From: Symbiodinium natans
Lineage: Eukaryota > Sar > Dinophyceae > Suessiales > Symbiodiniaceae
Assembly (NCBI GenBank): GCA_905221605.1
Contig: CAJNDS010002579.1
Coordinates: 576,031-640,030, forward strand
Length of the DNA stretch: 64,000 nucleotides
Reading direction: 5' to 3'
Numbering within the stretch: the stretch's first letter is position 1; each line of letters begins with the position of its first letter. Position numbers and translations under genes: made by a program. This document shows positions 31,949 to 43,480 of the stretch, piece after piece. The notes under the pieces are model-generated. The model made no database searches, was not told the DNA's origin, and worked only from the letters and a program-made list of their open reading frames with translations.

Positions 31949-32865
31949 TTTGGGATCTTCAGGTAGTCAGGAACCTGAGAACAACCCCATGGTAAGTCTA
32001 GACAGAACACTGTCATCTCCTTACAGAAACCCTAAACCCTAAACGATAAACCCTCAACCCTAAAAGACCCCATATATATATATATATATACAAAAATGTA
32101 TATTTATTTACGTGTGTTTTTTTAAAATTTAGAAAGACTACGCACCAAGAGGCCCATATGAGACAGTTGCCAGGGACTGCGGCGCGGACCGCGCGGCGTT
32201 CCTGCCGCGAGCGATCCGGAAAAAAGGGTCCGGGGCACTTTCCCAGAACATATAGATATATATATACATACATACATATATAAAAATATGTATATATCTT
32301 GCTACATCGTGATCCTTTTCAGTTCTGCTTTTTGTCATGATTTGTGAATACAGTAGTAGCTGTAAAAAAGCCAACTTTAGACTATACATATATGATGTAA
32401 GGAAGGAAGGCTCCTCAACTAGGGAATATGATCATCATCTAAAGGGACCCTAACCCTAAACCCTGATTAGCATCTAAAGGGTCTAAAGGGAAGGTTCCTG
32501 AAGTAAAGGGGTTCCGGGGGGAGGGGGGAGGGGGGGGGTTTTTCCTCGGGGTCCTGCGCAGGTCGCTTTGAGAGTCCGAAATGGAAAGGGGTTTAGGGCT
32601 TAGGGCGTTTTTTGCAAGAGGGGTTCGGGTTTAGGGTTTAGGGTTTCGGGTTTAGGGACTGGTGATGCTTTAACAAGATTTTGGGAGCCCCAACCACCCC
32701 TGAAGGTCAAGGGGGCTTGCGGCGTAGGCCCCAACTCCTCCCCTCACACCCAAACCCCAAAACCCCTCAACCCTTAACCCTTGACCCTAAACCCTAAACC
32801 CCATAAACCCCAACCTCTAAACCTTAACCCCCTTAGGTACTTCGGGCTCTTGGCTACCGTAGGTT

Positions 32866-32965
32866 GTACCTTTGGGTTTGCGGACCCTGTTGTTTAAAGA
32901 TCCTCTAGGGGAAGATAAAGGCCATATCAAGAGTAAAGTACGGGAAACCTCTCCCTTGAAGGGTT
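32866..32965. repeat. Family I element, copy 2
   Basis: Partner of 27845-27965. Confidence 0.6.
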
Positions 32966-32969
32966 AAGA

Positions 32970-33028
32970 ACCCTAAACCCTAAACCCTAAAACCCTAAAA
33001 CCCTAAAACCCTAAAACCCTAAACCCTA
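32970..33028 (-). repeat. ITS, about 8 CCCTAAA/CCCTAAAA units
   Basis: Four adjacent eight-base CCCTAAAA units in the middle. Confidence 0.93.
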
Positions 33029-33123
33029 AGCATCGTGTCTGCACTCTCTGTTAGCGGCTCCCACCTCGCCGAATCGGCGTCGGGCGCGGCCGCGAGGCAG
33101 CCAAACTGGCTGCCAGCAACTTG

Positions 33124-33198
33124 GTTAGGGTTTAGGGTTTAGGGTTTAGGGTTTAGGGTTTAGGGTTTAGGGTTTAGGGCATTTAGGGCATTTAGGGT
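33124..33198 (+). repeat. ITS, about 8 TTTAGGG units
   Basis: Ends in two GCATTTAGGG units. Confidence 0.94.
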
Positions 33199-33542
33199 AT
33201 ACAAAGGATTATATAGGGGAGCCCCTTAAGAACTGCTTTGAAGGGTTCTGAGGTTAAAAGCCTTGTAACTTCAAGATCCCCCAAACCTAGCTGCTTTCTT
33301 CGTGGTTGGGACAACCCACTGAGAATTCTGCGATCCACATGAAACAAAATCCCTCATGAAGGCAAGTGAATCTGCCAAAATAGCATTCTAATCACCTCAC
33401 CAATCTCAATCTCGTGAGTGTCCAGGTTTTGGTCCACAGAATTCTTAAGGAAGTCTTTCGTTTTCCAGGCTCCAGCCTCCCGAACATAGAGTTCTCCAAG
33501 TCCTCTATATGTAGGCCCGAAGCTCTACATGCAAGTAGGTGC

Positions 33543-33654
33543 TTGGGACGTTCCCCCTTATACAAACAGTCCTTCATACGCCCTTCCTAGGGATTCTAGT
33601 ACCCCTACTATGATCCGTATGAAGGACTGTTAGAAGAAAGGGGGCGCATCCCAA
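33543..33654. mobile_element. MITE family A, copy 4
   Basis: TTGGGACGTTCCCCCTTATA arm, centre GGGATTCTAGTACCCCTACT, closing arm ending GCGCATCCCAA, directly followed by CCCTAAACCC. Confidence 0.88.
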
Positions 33655-34026
33655 CCCTAAACCCTCTTGCAGTGAACTTCTCTATTCCTTGCCTCGCCGC
33701 GAATTGATTGACATCCCTTCTAAAAAAAGGATCCCCAAGTCCCCTAGTATGTGAATAAAAAGAAAAGATCCTAAACTCCAAGCCAAAAAGAAGTAACAGC
33801 ACCAAGAAGGATCCGAATCTAGATTCCAGTTGTTGGCCCTTCCCTCAGTTGAAAGGGCTTTGGGCCCTGCAACTTGTAGCCTGCGACAGTTTTCAAACCC
33901 TAGACCCTAAACCCTAAACCCTAAACCCTCGTCAACATTCTTTCAAACCCTAAACCTAAACTTCCGACCTCCCCTTGTCGACCCAAAGCCTGTTAGGGCT
34001 TACCAGGTGGCCCAAAGCCTCGAAAG

Positions 34027-34087
34027 GGTTTAGGGTCTAGGGTCTAGGGTCTAGGGTTTAGGGTTTAGGGTTTAGGGTTTAGGGTAA
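34027..34087 (+). repeat. ITS, about 8 units, first ones TCTAGGG
   Basis: Three adjacent TCTAGGG units precede the TTTAGGG units. Confidence 0.93.
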
Positions 34088-34108
34088 AAAGCAGACCCAG
34101 CTCAAACA

Positions 34109-34125
34109 CCCCCCCCCCCCCCCCC
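34109..34125 (+). repeat. Poly(C) run
   Basis: Seventeen C, then a degraded CCCTAAA stretch to about 34260. Confidence 0.9.
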
Positions 34126-34301
34126 AACCCTAAGCCCTAAACTCTAAACCCTAGAAACCCCAAACCTCCCTATAAACCCGAAATCCTAGAAACCCTAAAC
34201 CTATAAACCCTTGACCCAATCAACCCAATTAACCCTAAACCCTCTAAACCCTATAAACCCGAAAACTCCCAAAGCAAGCTCAAGCCAAGCCAAGTGCGCG
34301 G

Positions 34302-34388
34302 CCTAAACCCTAAACCCTAAACCCTGAACCCTGAACCCTGAACCCTGAACCCTGAACCCTGAACCCTGAACCCTGAACCCTAAACCCA
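34302..34388 (-). repeat. ITS variant, CCCTGAA
   Basis: About eight consecutive CCCTGAA units between normal CCCTAAA units. Confidence 0.95.
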
Positions 34389-34462
34389 GCCCTGAGGCGA
34401 GGCGGCCATGGCAGCTGCGGAAATAGGGGCGGGCGATGCCGAGGCTTTCGCTGAGGGCTTAG

Positions 34463-34530
34463 GGCTTAGGGTTTAGGGTTTAGGGTTTAGGGTTTAGGTT
34501 TTAGGGTTTCGGGTTTAGGGTTTAGGCTCT
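34463..34530 (+). repeat. ITS, about 8 TTTAGGG units
   Basis: TTTTAGGG and TTTCGGG variants at the distal end. Confidence 0.92.
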
Positions 34531-34577
34531 TGACCCCTATACTGGGTCTGGGGTTTTAGGGTTTAGGGTGTAGGGTG

Positions 34578-34672
34578 TTGAAAATCATTTTACATGTTTA
34601 GGAATACTTCAACCCAATAAGGAACCAAAAATGATCTTTTTGTAAAATAGTACCCCAACATTGGTGCAGTAT
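34578..34672. mobile_element. MITE family J, copy 1
   Basis: CATTTTACATGTTTAGGAAT at the left and a TTTTTGTAAAATAGTACCCC arm at the right. Relatives: 40940-41025, and partially 47345-47405 and 21215-21290. Confidence 0.6.
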
Positions 34673-35595
34673 TTTCCTCCCCCAAAGCCATGGAAGCTTT
34701 GTGGGCTATGTTTGATCCTACGAGAACTATAATGAGCAGGGGTTCCGGATCCATGGGTTCAGGATCCAGAGTTTCGCTTTTAGGGTTGTGGGTCGAGACG
34801 CCGTATGGTACCCAATGGAAACTGCAGTGTTGTCGAAACGGTTCCTCTACGGTGTTCTTCAAACAAAGATCCGGAATTTACTAAGGTATGAGTTCTTAAG
34901 GCATGATTAAGATGCCATTATGGTATTGTTAAGGTTTTATTAAGGCCAGGTATGATGAAGGCATTGTTGCGGAAGGTGGTATTAAGGCTCCATGAAGGAA
35001 GTCTGAAGGTATGAGTAAGGTATATTATATGGTGTTATTGAAGTATTCATATTTTAGGATTTAGAGGGTTTAGGGCCGGTCTAGAAAGAGAACCGGCAAA
35101 AACATGCGCATCCGCCAGGGTGACAAGAGCCCTGCCAGCCCCGCCGCCTGCGTTTGCAAGGCCTGTGGCGGTGGGTGTGGGGGGGAGGAGTGGGAAGGGT
35201 TTCGGGTGGGGGGAGGGGCGGGGGAAGGGAGGGGGTTTTGGGGGGGCTTAGGAGGGGGGGAGGCGCAGTGGGCTTGAGGCTCTGCTACATGTTGGGGCCA
35301 CACAAGTCTAGCACATGAATTTCAGGGCTGAACCCTATGTCTTTTGGGCCTCTGGGTCTGTGTGGTGGTATGCTGATCGTTTGGAATAAGAAGGGCCCAC
35401 AGTCTACCTGAAGAATCTCAAGCTTATTCTTTTGCCTGCAAGTTCTATGAGGGGACTTAGAATAAGCAGCTCCAAGAGTATGATTTGAGTTCAGCTCCAA
35501 GTTAAGCCCCGCACCCTGAGCCTGAACCTGCCAGGGCCGAAAAGGCTGGACGCGGCTGCGCGAGCAAGCCCTCAGTTGTTAGGCTGAAGATGGGA

Positions 35596-35716
35596 TGGGT
35601 AGGGTCTAGGGTCTAGGGTCTAGGGTTTAGGGTTCAGGGTTCAGAGTTTAGGGTTTAGGGTTTAGGGTTCAGGGTTAGATGGGTTTAGGGTTGTTTAGGG
35701 TCTAGGGTTCAGGGTA
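35596..35716 (+). repeat. Imperfect ITS, TCTAGGG/TTCAGGG/TTTAGGG
   Basis: About 15 units with blocks of identical variants. Confidence 0.9.
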
Positions 35717-36013
35717 ACCCGTTGCTCAAAAAGGGTTCAGGGTGCAGATTAGGGGTGATGGGATGGGCCTCAGGCGCAATTCTAGACTGAGGAGGTGCAC
35801 GACTGGTTCGCCCAAAGCAAGTCCTCGCAACATCTCGCAACATGGAACTTAGGGTGTGGGCTGTAGGTTTAGGGAGTATTGGGAAAACTTACCCCGGCAA
35901 ACTGCAACAGCCCGGCAGCAAAAATAAAGGTTGAGGGTTGAGGGTTTAGGGTGTAGGGTGGCACCCATGTTGGCCTTTGCGTGAAGGTCCACGCCGTGAA
36001 ACCCCTACATCCT

Positions 36014-36117
36014 AGTACCAATTGCTTCAGAACCCCAAAAACACAAAGTAGTCTTCCTTCTAAGCAACATAGGGAGTATTATTATATATGCTTTGGGGTT
36101 CTCTCGCAGATAGTAGC
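36014..36117. mobile_element. MITE family C, copy 5
   Basis: Left ATTGCTTCAGAACCCCAAAA, right TTTGGGGTTCTCTCGCAGAT then AGTAG; diverged. Confidence 0.6.
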
Positions 36118-37397
36118 CTTGATCCTAGGAACAAAGCTGGCGGAACTGGAGACGCCAAGCGAGGCTGAGGCGGACCCGCCCTGGCTAAAGCTTTGGAATT
36201 TCACGGGGGGCTAACAACCGTAAACACCCGATTCCCGCGAATTCCTGAAGCCACTTAAGTCCCTCAACCCCTAGAGCCGAGACTCCTACCCTTTGCTGCG
36301 GGTTTCGAAGAACCCTGAACCTTGAACCCTGAACCCTTTAAGGGTTTCCGACTCACAACTTACAGACACCTACTAGAAAAGCCTTTACGGGGTCTCCGAC
36401 TCATAACTGACAGACACTTGCTGGAGAAGAGGCTCGAAGCCTCAAGGGTGGCCTGAGGTACTACTGCCATCTTAAGAGCCAATCTTTCTTTTCTTTGTAG
36501 GTTCTGATGATCAAATCCCCCTTGTCAGGCTCATGGGCAAACATCGAAGTTGTCTTAGGGTTCTTAAGAGCCTGGGCTTTAGAAGGGGTAAGGCGAAGTA
36601 GTCTTGGGGTTCTGAAGGAAGAGTTTGGGGTTTACAGGGGTTAGAATAGTCGCGTCCAGATGCGAAGAAGCAGCCGAGGGTAGGAGACACCCTCTATCAG
36701 CCCAAAGGGCGGGGCATTCAGTCCCTGCCCTCTTTCAGGGCCCCCTAGCCCTAAACCCTAAACCCCAAACCTCTGTAAACAGGGCTTAGTCTTCAGGGCT
36801 TAGAGACTTCGAAGATCGAAGTTCAGGGCATCGAGGCCCCGAACCGTGCTTTAGGGTGTATAGGGTTTGTAGTGTTAATTTAGGGTTTAGGGTTTCGGGT
36901 TTAGGGGGTTAGGGTTTAGGCTCCCTTTTAAGGGTTTGGGGTCATGCCTAGTTCCCATCTTACGAGGCTCGAAAACTTGATCGAGAACGTAGGGGGACTA
37001 TTGGGGCAAAAGATTGGGCACTATTCAGTTAAAGGGTATAGTTACGTTAACAGTTGCATGGGCCCTTAGTGTGAGGGCCCATACCAAGCGAGCATGTAGC
37101 TACCCTAAGAGTCAGGCTCGCATGTATGTGCAAAATCTGGGAAAAGACCGACCGCGGCTAAACCCTGTAAAACCTGAACTCCCCCTTTCTCCCTCCTCCC
37201 CAGCCGTCCAAATCCGTGTAGGATTTAGGGCTTTAGGGCTTAAACGATCGAGTCTTTGTTGGTACCCAACTGAACACCTTCCGACTTCCCTTTTTTGGTG
37301 ACCTACCGGCCTTTGTGGCACACATGGTGGGTTTCTGAAGAAAGGGGATTTTTTTTTGGTGGGTCCCTTTAAGGGATTCTATTCTCTTTGGGGTACC

Positions 37398-37468
37398 TTG
37401 GGATGTTCCCCCTTTTCTGACAGTCCTGAATGTATGAAGGACTGTTAGTATAAGGGGGAACATCCCAA
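37398..37468. mobile_element. MITE family A, copy 5 (internally deleted)
   Basis: Arms TTGGGATGTTCCCCCTT and AAGGGGGAACATCCCAA are complete; only about 30 bp of centre remain. Confidence 0.88.
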
Positions 37469-37571
37469 CATATGCGACTCAAAACTAACACTCTCTGTTC
37501 GTAAGCGTGTGTTTAGACTTCCTACAGCCCTCGGCCCGCAGCCCTGAGCCCTTCAAGCACGACTTGTGCTT

Positions 37572-37645
37572 AAACCCCTAAACCCCAAACCCTAAACCCC
37601 AAACCCCAAACCCCAAACCCTAAACCCTAAACCCTAAACCCCACA
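37572..37645 (-). repeat. ITS, about 10 units, CCCTAAA and CCCCAAA
   Basis: Three adjacent CCCCAAA units inside. Confidence 0.93.
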
Positions 37646-37761
37646 CCCTGTTTCTATGACCCGCTATCATGGGCAGGCGAAGTCCGCCGCCGAGCCAACG
37701 AACAAGATCCTCTGGCACCTGGGCTGCTGTTTCAGGGGCTTCCGCTTGGGCTGTTCTGTTT

Positions 37762-37815
37762 AGGGTTTAGGCTTTAGGGTTCAGGGTTTAGGGTTTAGGG
37801 TTTAGGGTTTAGGGA
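37762..37815 (+). repeat. ITS, about 7 TTTAGGG units
   Basis: Right partner of the 37572 array. Confidence 0.92.
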
Positions 37816-37893
37816 AACAGCTCCTTACAAGGGATTAGAACAGGGGCTACTTCAATCCCTAAGGAGAGACGTTCAATGCAACGGAGTTTAGGG

Positions 37894-38047
37894 TTGGGAT
37901 GTTCCTCCTTCTACTAACAGCTTCTTAATATGGATCAAAATGGGGTTACGATAGTCCCGATTGAAGGCTGTAAGGGCCCTAAACGAACAGCTCCTTTGGG
38001 GGGGGGGATAATAATCCCCATCAAGGGCTATGAAAAGAAACATCCCG
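37894..38047. mobile_element. MITE family A, copy 6 (diverged)
   Basis: Left arm TTGGGATGTTCCTCCTTCTA, right end GAAACATCCCGC; the centre is longer than in other copies and holds a G10 run. Confidence 0.6.
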
Positions 38048-38106
38048 CTTCAGGGCTTTCGAGTTTTCTTTTTTGAAAAGGCTTCAGGGGGTTTTCTTTT
38101 TTGAGG

Positions 38107-38215
38107 GGGCGGGGGGGGGGGGGGGGGGTTAGGTTTAGGGTTAGTTTTTAGGGTTTGGGGGGAGGGGGCGTGGGGGTAGGGGGGGGGCAGGGGGAAGGGG
38201 GGGGGGGTAGGGGGG
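38107..38215 (+). repeat. G-rich tract
   Basis: Runs of up to 18 G broken by a short TTTAGGG stretch and single A, T or C. Confidence 0.9.
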
Positions 38216-38351
38216 ATTAGATCCTCTTGACTAGAGGGTTCTTGAGCAGGTTTTGCTGGCCTCGCTCAGTAGGAGTGGGCCAGTTGCTCTCAGGCTTGGC
38301 TATCGCTGCCGACAAGTCCGTGTTCAAAGGGTTTAGGGCTTAGGTTTTGAG

Positions 38352-38402
38352 CCCTAAACCCTAAACCCTAAACCCTAAACCCTAAACCCTAAACCCTAAA
38401 CA
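38352..38402 (-). repeat. ITS, about 7 CCCTAAA units
   Basis: Perfect heptamers; left partner of 38528. Confidence 0.94.
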
Positions 38403-38525
38403 AATCCTAAACCCCAAACGTTGTTGGGGCTTCAGAACTTGGAGCTCTTGAGGTGTTGGGGGTTCAGGAGTGGGCTTCCTCTCGTTTGAAGATTCCGAGG
38501 AGACCAAGCAAGCACATCACTAAGT

Positions 38526-38560
38526 CTAGGGTTTAGGGTTTAGGGTTTAGGGTTTAGGGA
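38526..38560 (+). repeat. ITS, about 5 TTTAGGG units
   Basis: Perfect heptamers. Confidence 0.93.
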
Positions 38561-39352
38561 GTTGCTTGGAAGCCCTTTTGACTCAGTAAAGTAGGGTTAA
38601 TAAGGTGGTTTATGGGGTTTTATAAGAGGGTTTCTAGGGCATACGAAGTAGACTTGCAAAAAGGGTTTCCCAGTGGGGTGTTGCCTTAAATCCGAGTGCC
38701 CCTGTAGGCACCACGGGGCTCTCTATATGACATTGTTCCCGAAGTGGATTTGGGGCTTCGGGTTTAGAGCTTAGGGAAGAATGCCCCCCCCGCGACGAGT
38801 CTTTGACCCTCTAGGGCTTGGGTTTATGTGGCTTGTAGAGTACACCCTAAGCCTAAACCCGAAACCCTGTACAGTTATAGGCTTGCAGTGGGGACCCTGA
38901 ACCCTAAAATCCCTAGGGCTTAAAGCCCTGAGACCCCTAAACCCTAAACTCCAAGTTAGATTAGAGTGCTCATCAGCCCAGGCCCGCGTTCGAAACTGTG
39001 ACTCGGGCCGGACGCAGTGGGTTTAGGGCTTAGGGCTTGGGATTTCCCTAAGCCCGAAACCCGAAACCCGAAACCCCAAACATCCACGGAAGCTGGAGTA
39101 TGAACCGTGGCGTTCCCATCGGCAATCTGCAGTTTCCTCGCTTTTTCTTGACCGTTTTCCAGCCCTGTTCATTGTCGACGTGTTGAATCTGCCAAAGCCC
39201 TAAACCCTAAATCCTAAATCCTAAACCCTAAACCCTAAACCTAGCCCCTGGAAGTGCAGGATGAGAACCCCCGCCCCCCCCCCCCCAGACTTCAAGGTCA
39301 ACTGGTGCAGCGAGCGGATCCATGACGTCGACCATCTCGCAGACCGCAGGCA

Positions 39353-39460
39353 TGATATATATATATATATGTGTATATATACATATATGTGTCTTTCGAA
39401 ATTGATACGATATGTATACACACTTTATATCACATGACATGCATATATATATATATACTC
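39353..39460. repeat. TA/CA-rich microsatellites
   Basis: ATATAT runs at 39353-39370 and 39443-39458 with GTATATATACATATATGTG between. Confidence 0.85.
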
Positions 39461-39609
39461 ATAGCAAGAGAAGAATCCCAATTTCAAGAGCTGGCCACTT
39501 CATGCTTTTAAACTCCAAGTTCAGCATCCGGCAGATGCGCCAGCTGTCTGATCACGCAAGCCTCCCTGGCAGGGATTAGGGCACTGAGGTGCCTGGTACC
39601 CAACTCCCC

Positions 39610-39690
39610 CACTGCTTCAGATGGCTTTAGGGTTTAGGGTTTCGGGTTTAGGGTTTAGGGGTTTAGGGGTTTAGGGTTTAGGGTTTAGAG
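39610..39690 (+). repeat. ITS, about 10 TTTAGGG/TTTAGGGG units
   Basis: Mixed seven- and eight-base units. Confidence 0.92.
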
Positions 39691-39903
39691 TTTGCTAAGA
39701 GCCAGAAAGCAAAACCCAGCTAGAGCAATGCCCCTTGACTAAGGAAAGTGCCTTGCGGGGATCATCGTAAGGATCCCGAAATGCAGTGTAGGACCTATAT
39801 GCAATTTAGGACTCAACCTTAAACCCTAAACCCCAAACCCTAAACCCCAAACCCCCAACAAGAAAACCCTGAACCTATTTTCCTTTCTTACGGGGTAGTT
39901 GAG

Positions 39904-39936
39904 TAAACCCTAAACCCTAAACCCTAAACCCTAAGC
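39904..39936 (-). repeat. ITS, about 4 CCCTAAA units
   Basis: Left partner of the array at 40012, 76 bp away. Confidence 0.9.
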
Positions 39937-40011
39937 CCTGTGGAGGAACGCCTACATGCCCCTTCTCTCCAGCTGGATCCTGCCAGCTCTGATTGGAGCC
40001 CCTTTCCTGGG

Positions 40012-40068
40012 GTTTAGGGTTTAGGGTTTAGGGTTTAGGGGTTAGGGGTTAGGGGTTAGGGGTTAGGG
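40012..40068 (+). repeat. ITS, about 8 units
   Basis: Four TTTAGGG then four TTAGGGG units. Confidence 0.93.
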
Positions 40069-40390
40069 TGTAATTCCCAGAGCCTCTGAGAGAGTCTTCC
40101 CAAGGATTCGTGGAGTTTCTATGGGGCTTTGACTTTTTTTCTATCTCTGCAAAACCCCTCATGGGTTCGTAGCATATCATGGGCTTTTGACGAGGTCTGG
40201 GTATGTAGACTTTCAAGGACAAAAGCCCTAACCCCCACGAGTAGAGTTGTAAAGCCTTTGCTGGCCAGGGCACTCGACGACTCAGGCATTCCTATTTGCG
40301 TCTGCGGGCGGACATTCAGAACCCACCTTTCGAGTACAAATTGCGGGTTAACCCTAAAAGCCCTAAACAACTTAAGGTCGAGAGGTCCCC

Positions 40391-40460
40391 TAAACCGTAA
40401 ACCCCAAACCCTAAACCCTAAACCCTAAACCCTAAACCCTAAACCCTAAACCCTAAACCC
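40391..40460 (-). repeat. ITS, about 9 CCCTAAA units
   Basis: Nearly perfect, after a CCGTAAACCCC start. Confidence 0.95.
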
Positions 40461-40534
40461 CCTCAAAAAAAGTCTCAAAGCTCTGAGGTCCTCACGGCTT
40501 CCACCGGCACCTTCATTGAGAAGGTGGCTTCGTC

Positions 40535-40556
40535 TTTTTTTTTTTGGGGGGGGGGA
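40535..40556 (+). repeat. T-run followed by G-run
   Basis: T11 then G10; the complement of the CnAn pattern. Confidence 0.9.
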
Positions 40557-40570
40557 GGGTGGGGGTTATT

Positions 40571-40632
40571 CTGTTGCCCCCTTATACTAGCAGTCCTGAA
40601 TCGGGATTCTAGAACCCGCTATATAGAATCCG
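40571..40632 (+). mobile_element. MITE family A, half element
   Basis: CCCCCTTATACTAGCAGTCC and GGGATTCTAGAACCCGCTAT, with no closing arm. Confidence 0.65.
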
Positions 40633-40710
40633 AAGCCCCAAACTATCCCTAAACTGTATGGCTTGGAGCGCTTCAAATCGACTTCTCCTGGGGGGTTTAG
40701 GGCTTAGGGT

Positions 40711-40813
40711 TTGGGATGTTCCCCCTTATGCTAACAGTTCTTCATGGGGCTTATAGTATCCCCTTATTACAATCCCTAGTAAAGACTGTTCGTATGAGGG
40801 GGGGAACATCCCA
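40711..40813. mobile_element. MITE family A, copy 7
   Basis: Left arm directly preceded by TTTAGGGCTTAGGG; ends in GGGGGGAACATCCCA. Confidence 0.9.
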
Positions 40814-40939
40814 TGGCTTAGGGTTTATCACAGTCGCTCTCAATCTCATTCAATCTAGCTCAATCCAGCTCAATATCGCTCCATCCCACGCAGTCAGACT
40901 CAAAACGGCGCTAAATCACTGAGCCCTACTTTTTTGTCA

Positions 40940-41025
40940 TAGTTGGGTAACATTTTACATGTTTAAGGGTACTTAAACCCAACAAGGAATAACGATTGAT
41001 TTTTTTCAAAATTATCCCCACCATG
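40940..41025. mobile_element. MITE family J, copy 2
   Basis: ACATTTTACATGTTTAAGGG and CCCAACAAGGAATAA match copy 1 in order. Confidence 0.6.
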
Positions 41026-41310
41026 AACTAGACTTCTCGAGGCCATTGAATGATTACACAGCACTTCCAAGCCTTCCACCCTGCGAGCCGCCGCGCTGTT
41101 AGTCACCAACGCAACTCTGCATAAGTCAGTGACACCGCACAAGCTAGATGTTGAAGGTTTTGTGAACTGGACATGGGACTCAGGGTAAGCAGCAATCAAA
41201 CTCAAAGAGGCTCAACGAGAAGAGAAGCAATGGCAGCCAAAGACCCTCATTGAAATTCTTTGGCTTCTTTTGCACGCGGGTCTTTGATTTGAGGCAATCT
41301 TTTTGGGCGT

Positions 41311-41352
41311 TAACCCCTAAACCCTGAACCCTAAACCCTAAACCCTAAACCC
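41311..41352 (-). repeat. ITS, about 6 CCCTAAA units
   Basis: Left partner of 41468. Confidence 0.93.
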
Positions 41353-41394
41353 TTGTGGTGGAGGGACCTCAGAACCTTCAGGTTTCATGTTTCC

Positions 41395-41468
41395 CTTCTT
41401 GGGTTTAAGAGGATCATACTCAAGATGTCTTAGAGGCGTTTAAAGGGCCATCCCAGTAGGGTTTCGAG
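41395..41468 (+). repeat. Family K repeat
   Basis: GGGTTTAAGAGGATCATACT and AAAGGGCCATCCCAGTAG; relatives at 59030-59105 and 60640-60705 and the tandem pair at 60957. Confidence 0.55.
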
Positions 41469-41506
41469 GGTTTAGGGTTTAGGGTTTAGGGTTTTGGGTT
41501 TCGGGT
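41468..41506 (+). repeat. ITS, about 5 TTTAGGG units
   Basis: TTTTGGG and TTTCGGG at the distal end. Confidence 0.92.
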
Positions 41507-41833
41507 GATCTTCTGGGGTCCTTGAGGGAGTGTCTTGGGGAGGAGGAGGCCGGGGAGATTCATGGAGTGGGGATACAACCCACCATCCCTAAGAAAGCAT
41601 GGTGGCCCTTAAGAAAACAAGGTATAATACGCACTCTTTTATGTTTAAGTTAAGGTATCGTATCTTTAGTTAAGGGGTGTTGGGGCTCTCTGGTCATTTT
41701 GAGGATCCTGGCGTGAGAATGTCTGAATTCTGAATCCCCATGGACACTACAGCCGCAAGTCGCAAGGCGTCGGAGATGCTGCACGTCTTCAGGCCATTTG
41801 TTTGGAGTCTAACCGTTTGTCTCTACTGTGTGT

Positions 41834-41890
41834 GTTTAGGGTTTAGGGTTTAGGGTTTAGGGTTTAGGTTTAGGGTTTAGGGTTTAGGGC
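41834..41890 (+). repeat. ITS, about 8 TTTAGGG units
   Basis: One TTAGG-shortened unit. Confidence 0.94.
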
Positions 41891-41899
41891 TTTCAGGTT

Positions 41900-42860
41900 G
41901 GGGGGGCCTTAGGGTCTCAGGGTGTTTTCGGGTCAGTCAGGGCGTTTTTCACGTGTTTAGGGACGGTTGTGGGGTGGTAGGGAGGGTAGGGCTTGTCTGT
42001 CCGGAGTGGTTCCACGTGGGATTTAGGGATCAGTCAGAGCTTCGGCTCACTTAGTGCTTGAGTGCGTATAGGGAGTGAATAGAATCCAGGTGGCCAGGTG
42101 CGACCGCTGAATGAATTGACCTCAAAATTGTGGAACTCCCTCAGCGAATAGGCACCCGGAATAAGGAAGCTATCCCTTAGAAGACATCCCTCTCGGAGCT
42201 GCCGACCCTTTGCCCAACATCCTCCTGGTTTAGGCCTGGGGCCTGGTGAACCCTTCAGGACTCCATACCCATACTACAAGACCTAGTGGTAGAGTCGGTA
42301 ACCTTTAACCTTTTCAGGGTAGTATAATCGCCTTTTATCCCAAAGGTTTACCTTTAATTCCCCCAGGTTACTGGACACCTAGGAAGAAAGGCACTCTACA
42401 ATCCCATTTGGTAGTCGCAAGCTTTCTTAGTTGGTAGCTACTTATCACTAGCTCATGGACCTTCTGCTAGCAACTGTCGCATTTCCGCCTCTGCCTATGC
42501 ATAGGATCCGCTCAGCTTGTGGGGGTCTGGAATGGTGACCCTTGAGCGTCAGGAAATCGGAGGTCTGAAATGGGGATAGGACCATTTTCGACCTTTCCCA
42601 GCTTATTTCACGTCAACCCTTCACTGAAGGGTCTCACGACCTATTCGTTGTGGTCTAGAGAACCAAACCATAGCTAACACCGACAAGTCCATAACCAACA
42701 AGAAATCTGAAATGGGTTTTTCAAATTATACCCAGCTCCCAGGAAAAGCCACAGTTGGGGATCTATAATGGGGCCCCAGCCCCACCCCCCTCACAAACTG
42801 AAGGTGTTTCATAGGAACTTTGGGGCCCAGGGACCCTTAGGCCCTTAGGGCAATCAGGTA
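41900..42860. other. Unique stretch with few repeats
   Basis: One of the longest parts of the mosaic without an ITS or a recognised MITE. No reading frame of 60 codons or more and no RNA gene that I can support. Confidence 0.5.
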
Positions 42861-42867
42861 GATTGGA

Positions 42868-42926
42868 CCTTTAGGGTTTAGGGTTTAGAGTTCAGGGTTG
42901 AGGGTTTAGGGTTTAGGGTTTAGGGA
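42868..42926 (+). repeat. ITS, about 8 TTTAGGG-type units
   Basis: Includes TTCAGGG and TTGAGGG variants. Confidence 0.92.
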
Positions 42927-42988
42927 CTTCCCAGAATGGACCCTGAGACCTGAAAGTCTGAACCATGGAAGCTGATCTGAAGGCTCCC

Positions 42989-43137
42989 CACTTGGAGGTT
43001 CATGGCACTTGTTAAACAAAACTGTATCTGTGCTTATGACCCACTTGTAAGCCCCTTAAGTGCCCTAACGTGGTTGTAAGTGGGTTATAAGTACAGATAT
43101 AATTGGGTTAATAAGTCATTACCCTGAACCTCCAAGT
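42989..43137. mobile_element. MITE family B, copy 4 (no ITS)
   Basis: Complete palindrome: CACTTGGAGGTTCATGGCAC to CCCTGAACCTCCAAGT, with GCCCCTTAAGTGCCC near the centre. It shows the form without telomeric cargo. Confidence 0.9.
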
Positions 43138-43251
43138 ACAAGCCCCCAACAACTCTGAATTCCTAAACCCATTTGTCTCCCACGCGAGAAGGGAAATCCC
43201 AACCCGAAGCCTTCAGCACTACACCCCAACGAAGAGCCGCCCTAAACTCTT

Positions 43252-43314
43252 ACACCCTAAACCCTAAACCCTAAACCCTAAACCCTAAACCCTAAACCCT
43301 AAACCCTACACCCC
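43252..43314 (-). repeat. ITS, about 9 CCCTAAA units
   Basis: Edges carry CCCTACA variants on both sides. Confidence 0.95.
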
Positions 43315-43420
43315 AGCAGACGAAGTGCCTCCCAGGTATAGCTACCCCTCAGTGAGCCCGGAAGGCCGGTCGTCCTGAAGAATTCGGGTGAACATGTGCG
43401 TATAACCCATGTACGTCATT

Positions 43421-43480
43421 AGGGTTTAGGGTTTAGGGTTTAGGGTTTAGGGTTTAGGGTTTAGGGTTTAGGGTTTAGGG
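43421..43480 (+). repeat. ITS, about 8 TTTAGGG units
   Basis: Runs directly into the truncated family D element. Confidence 0.95.
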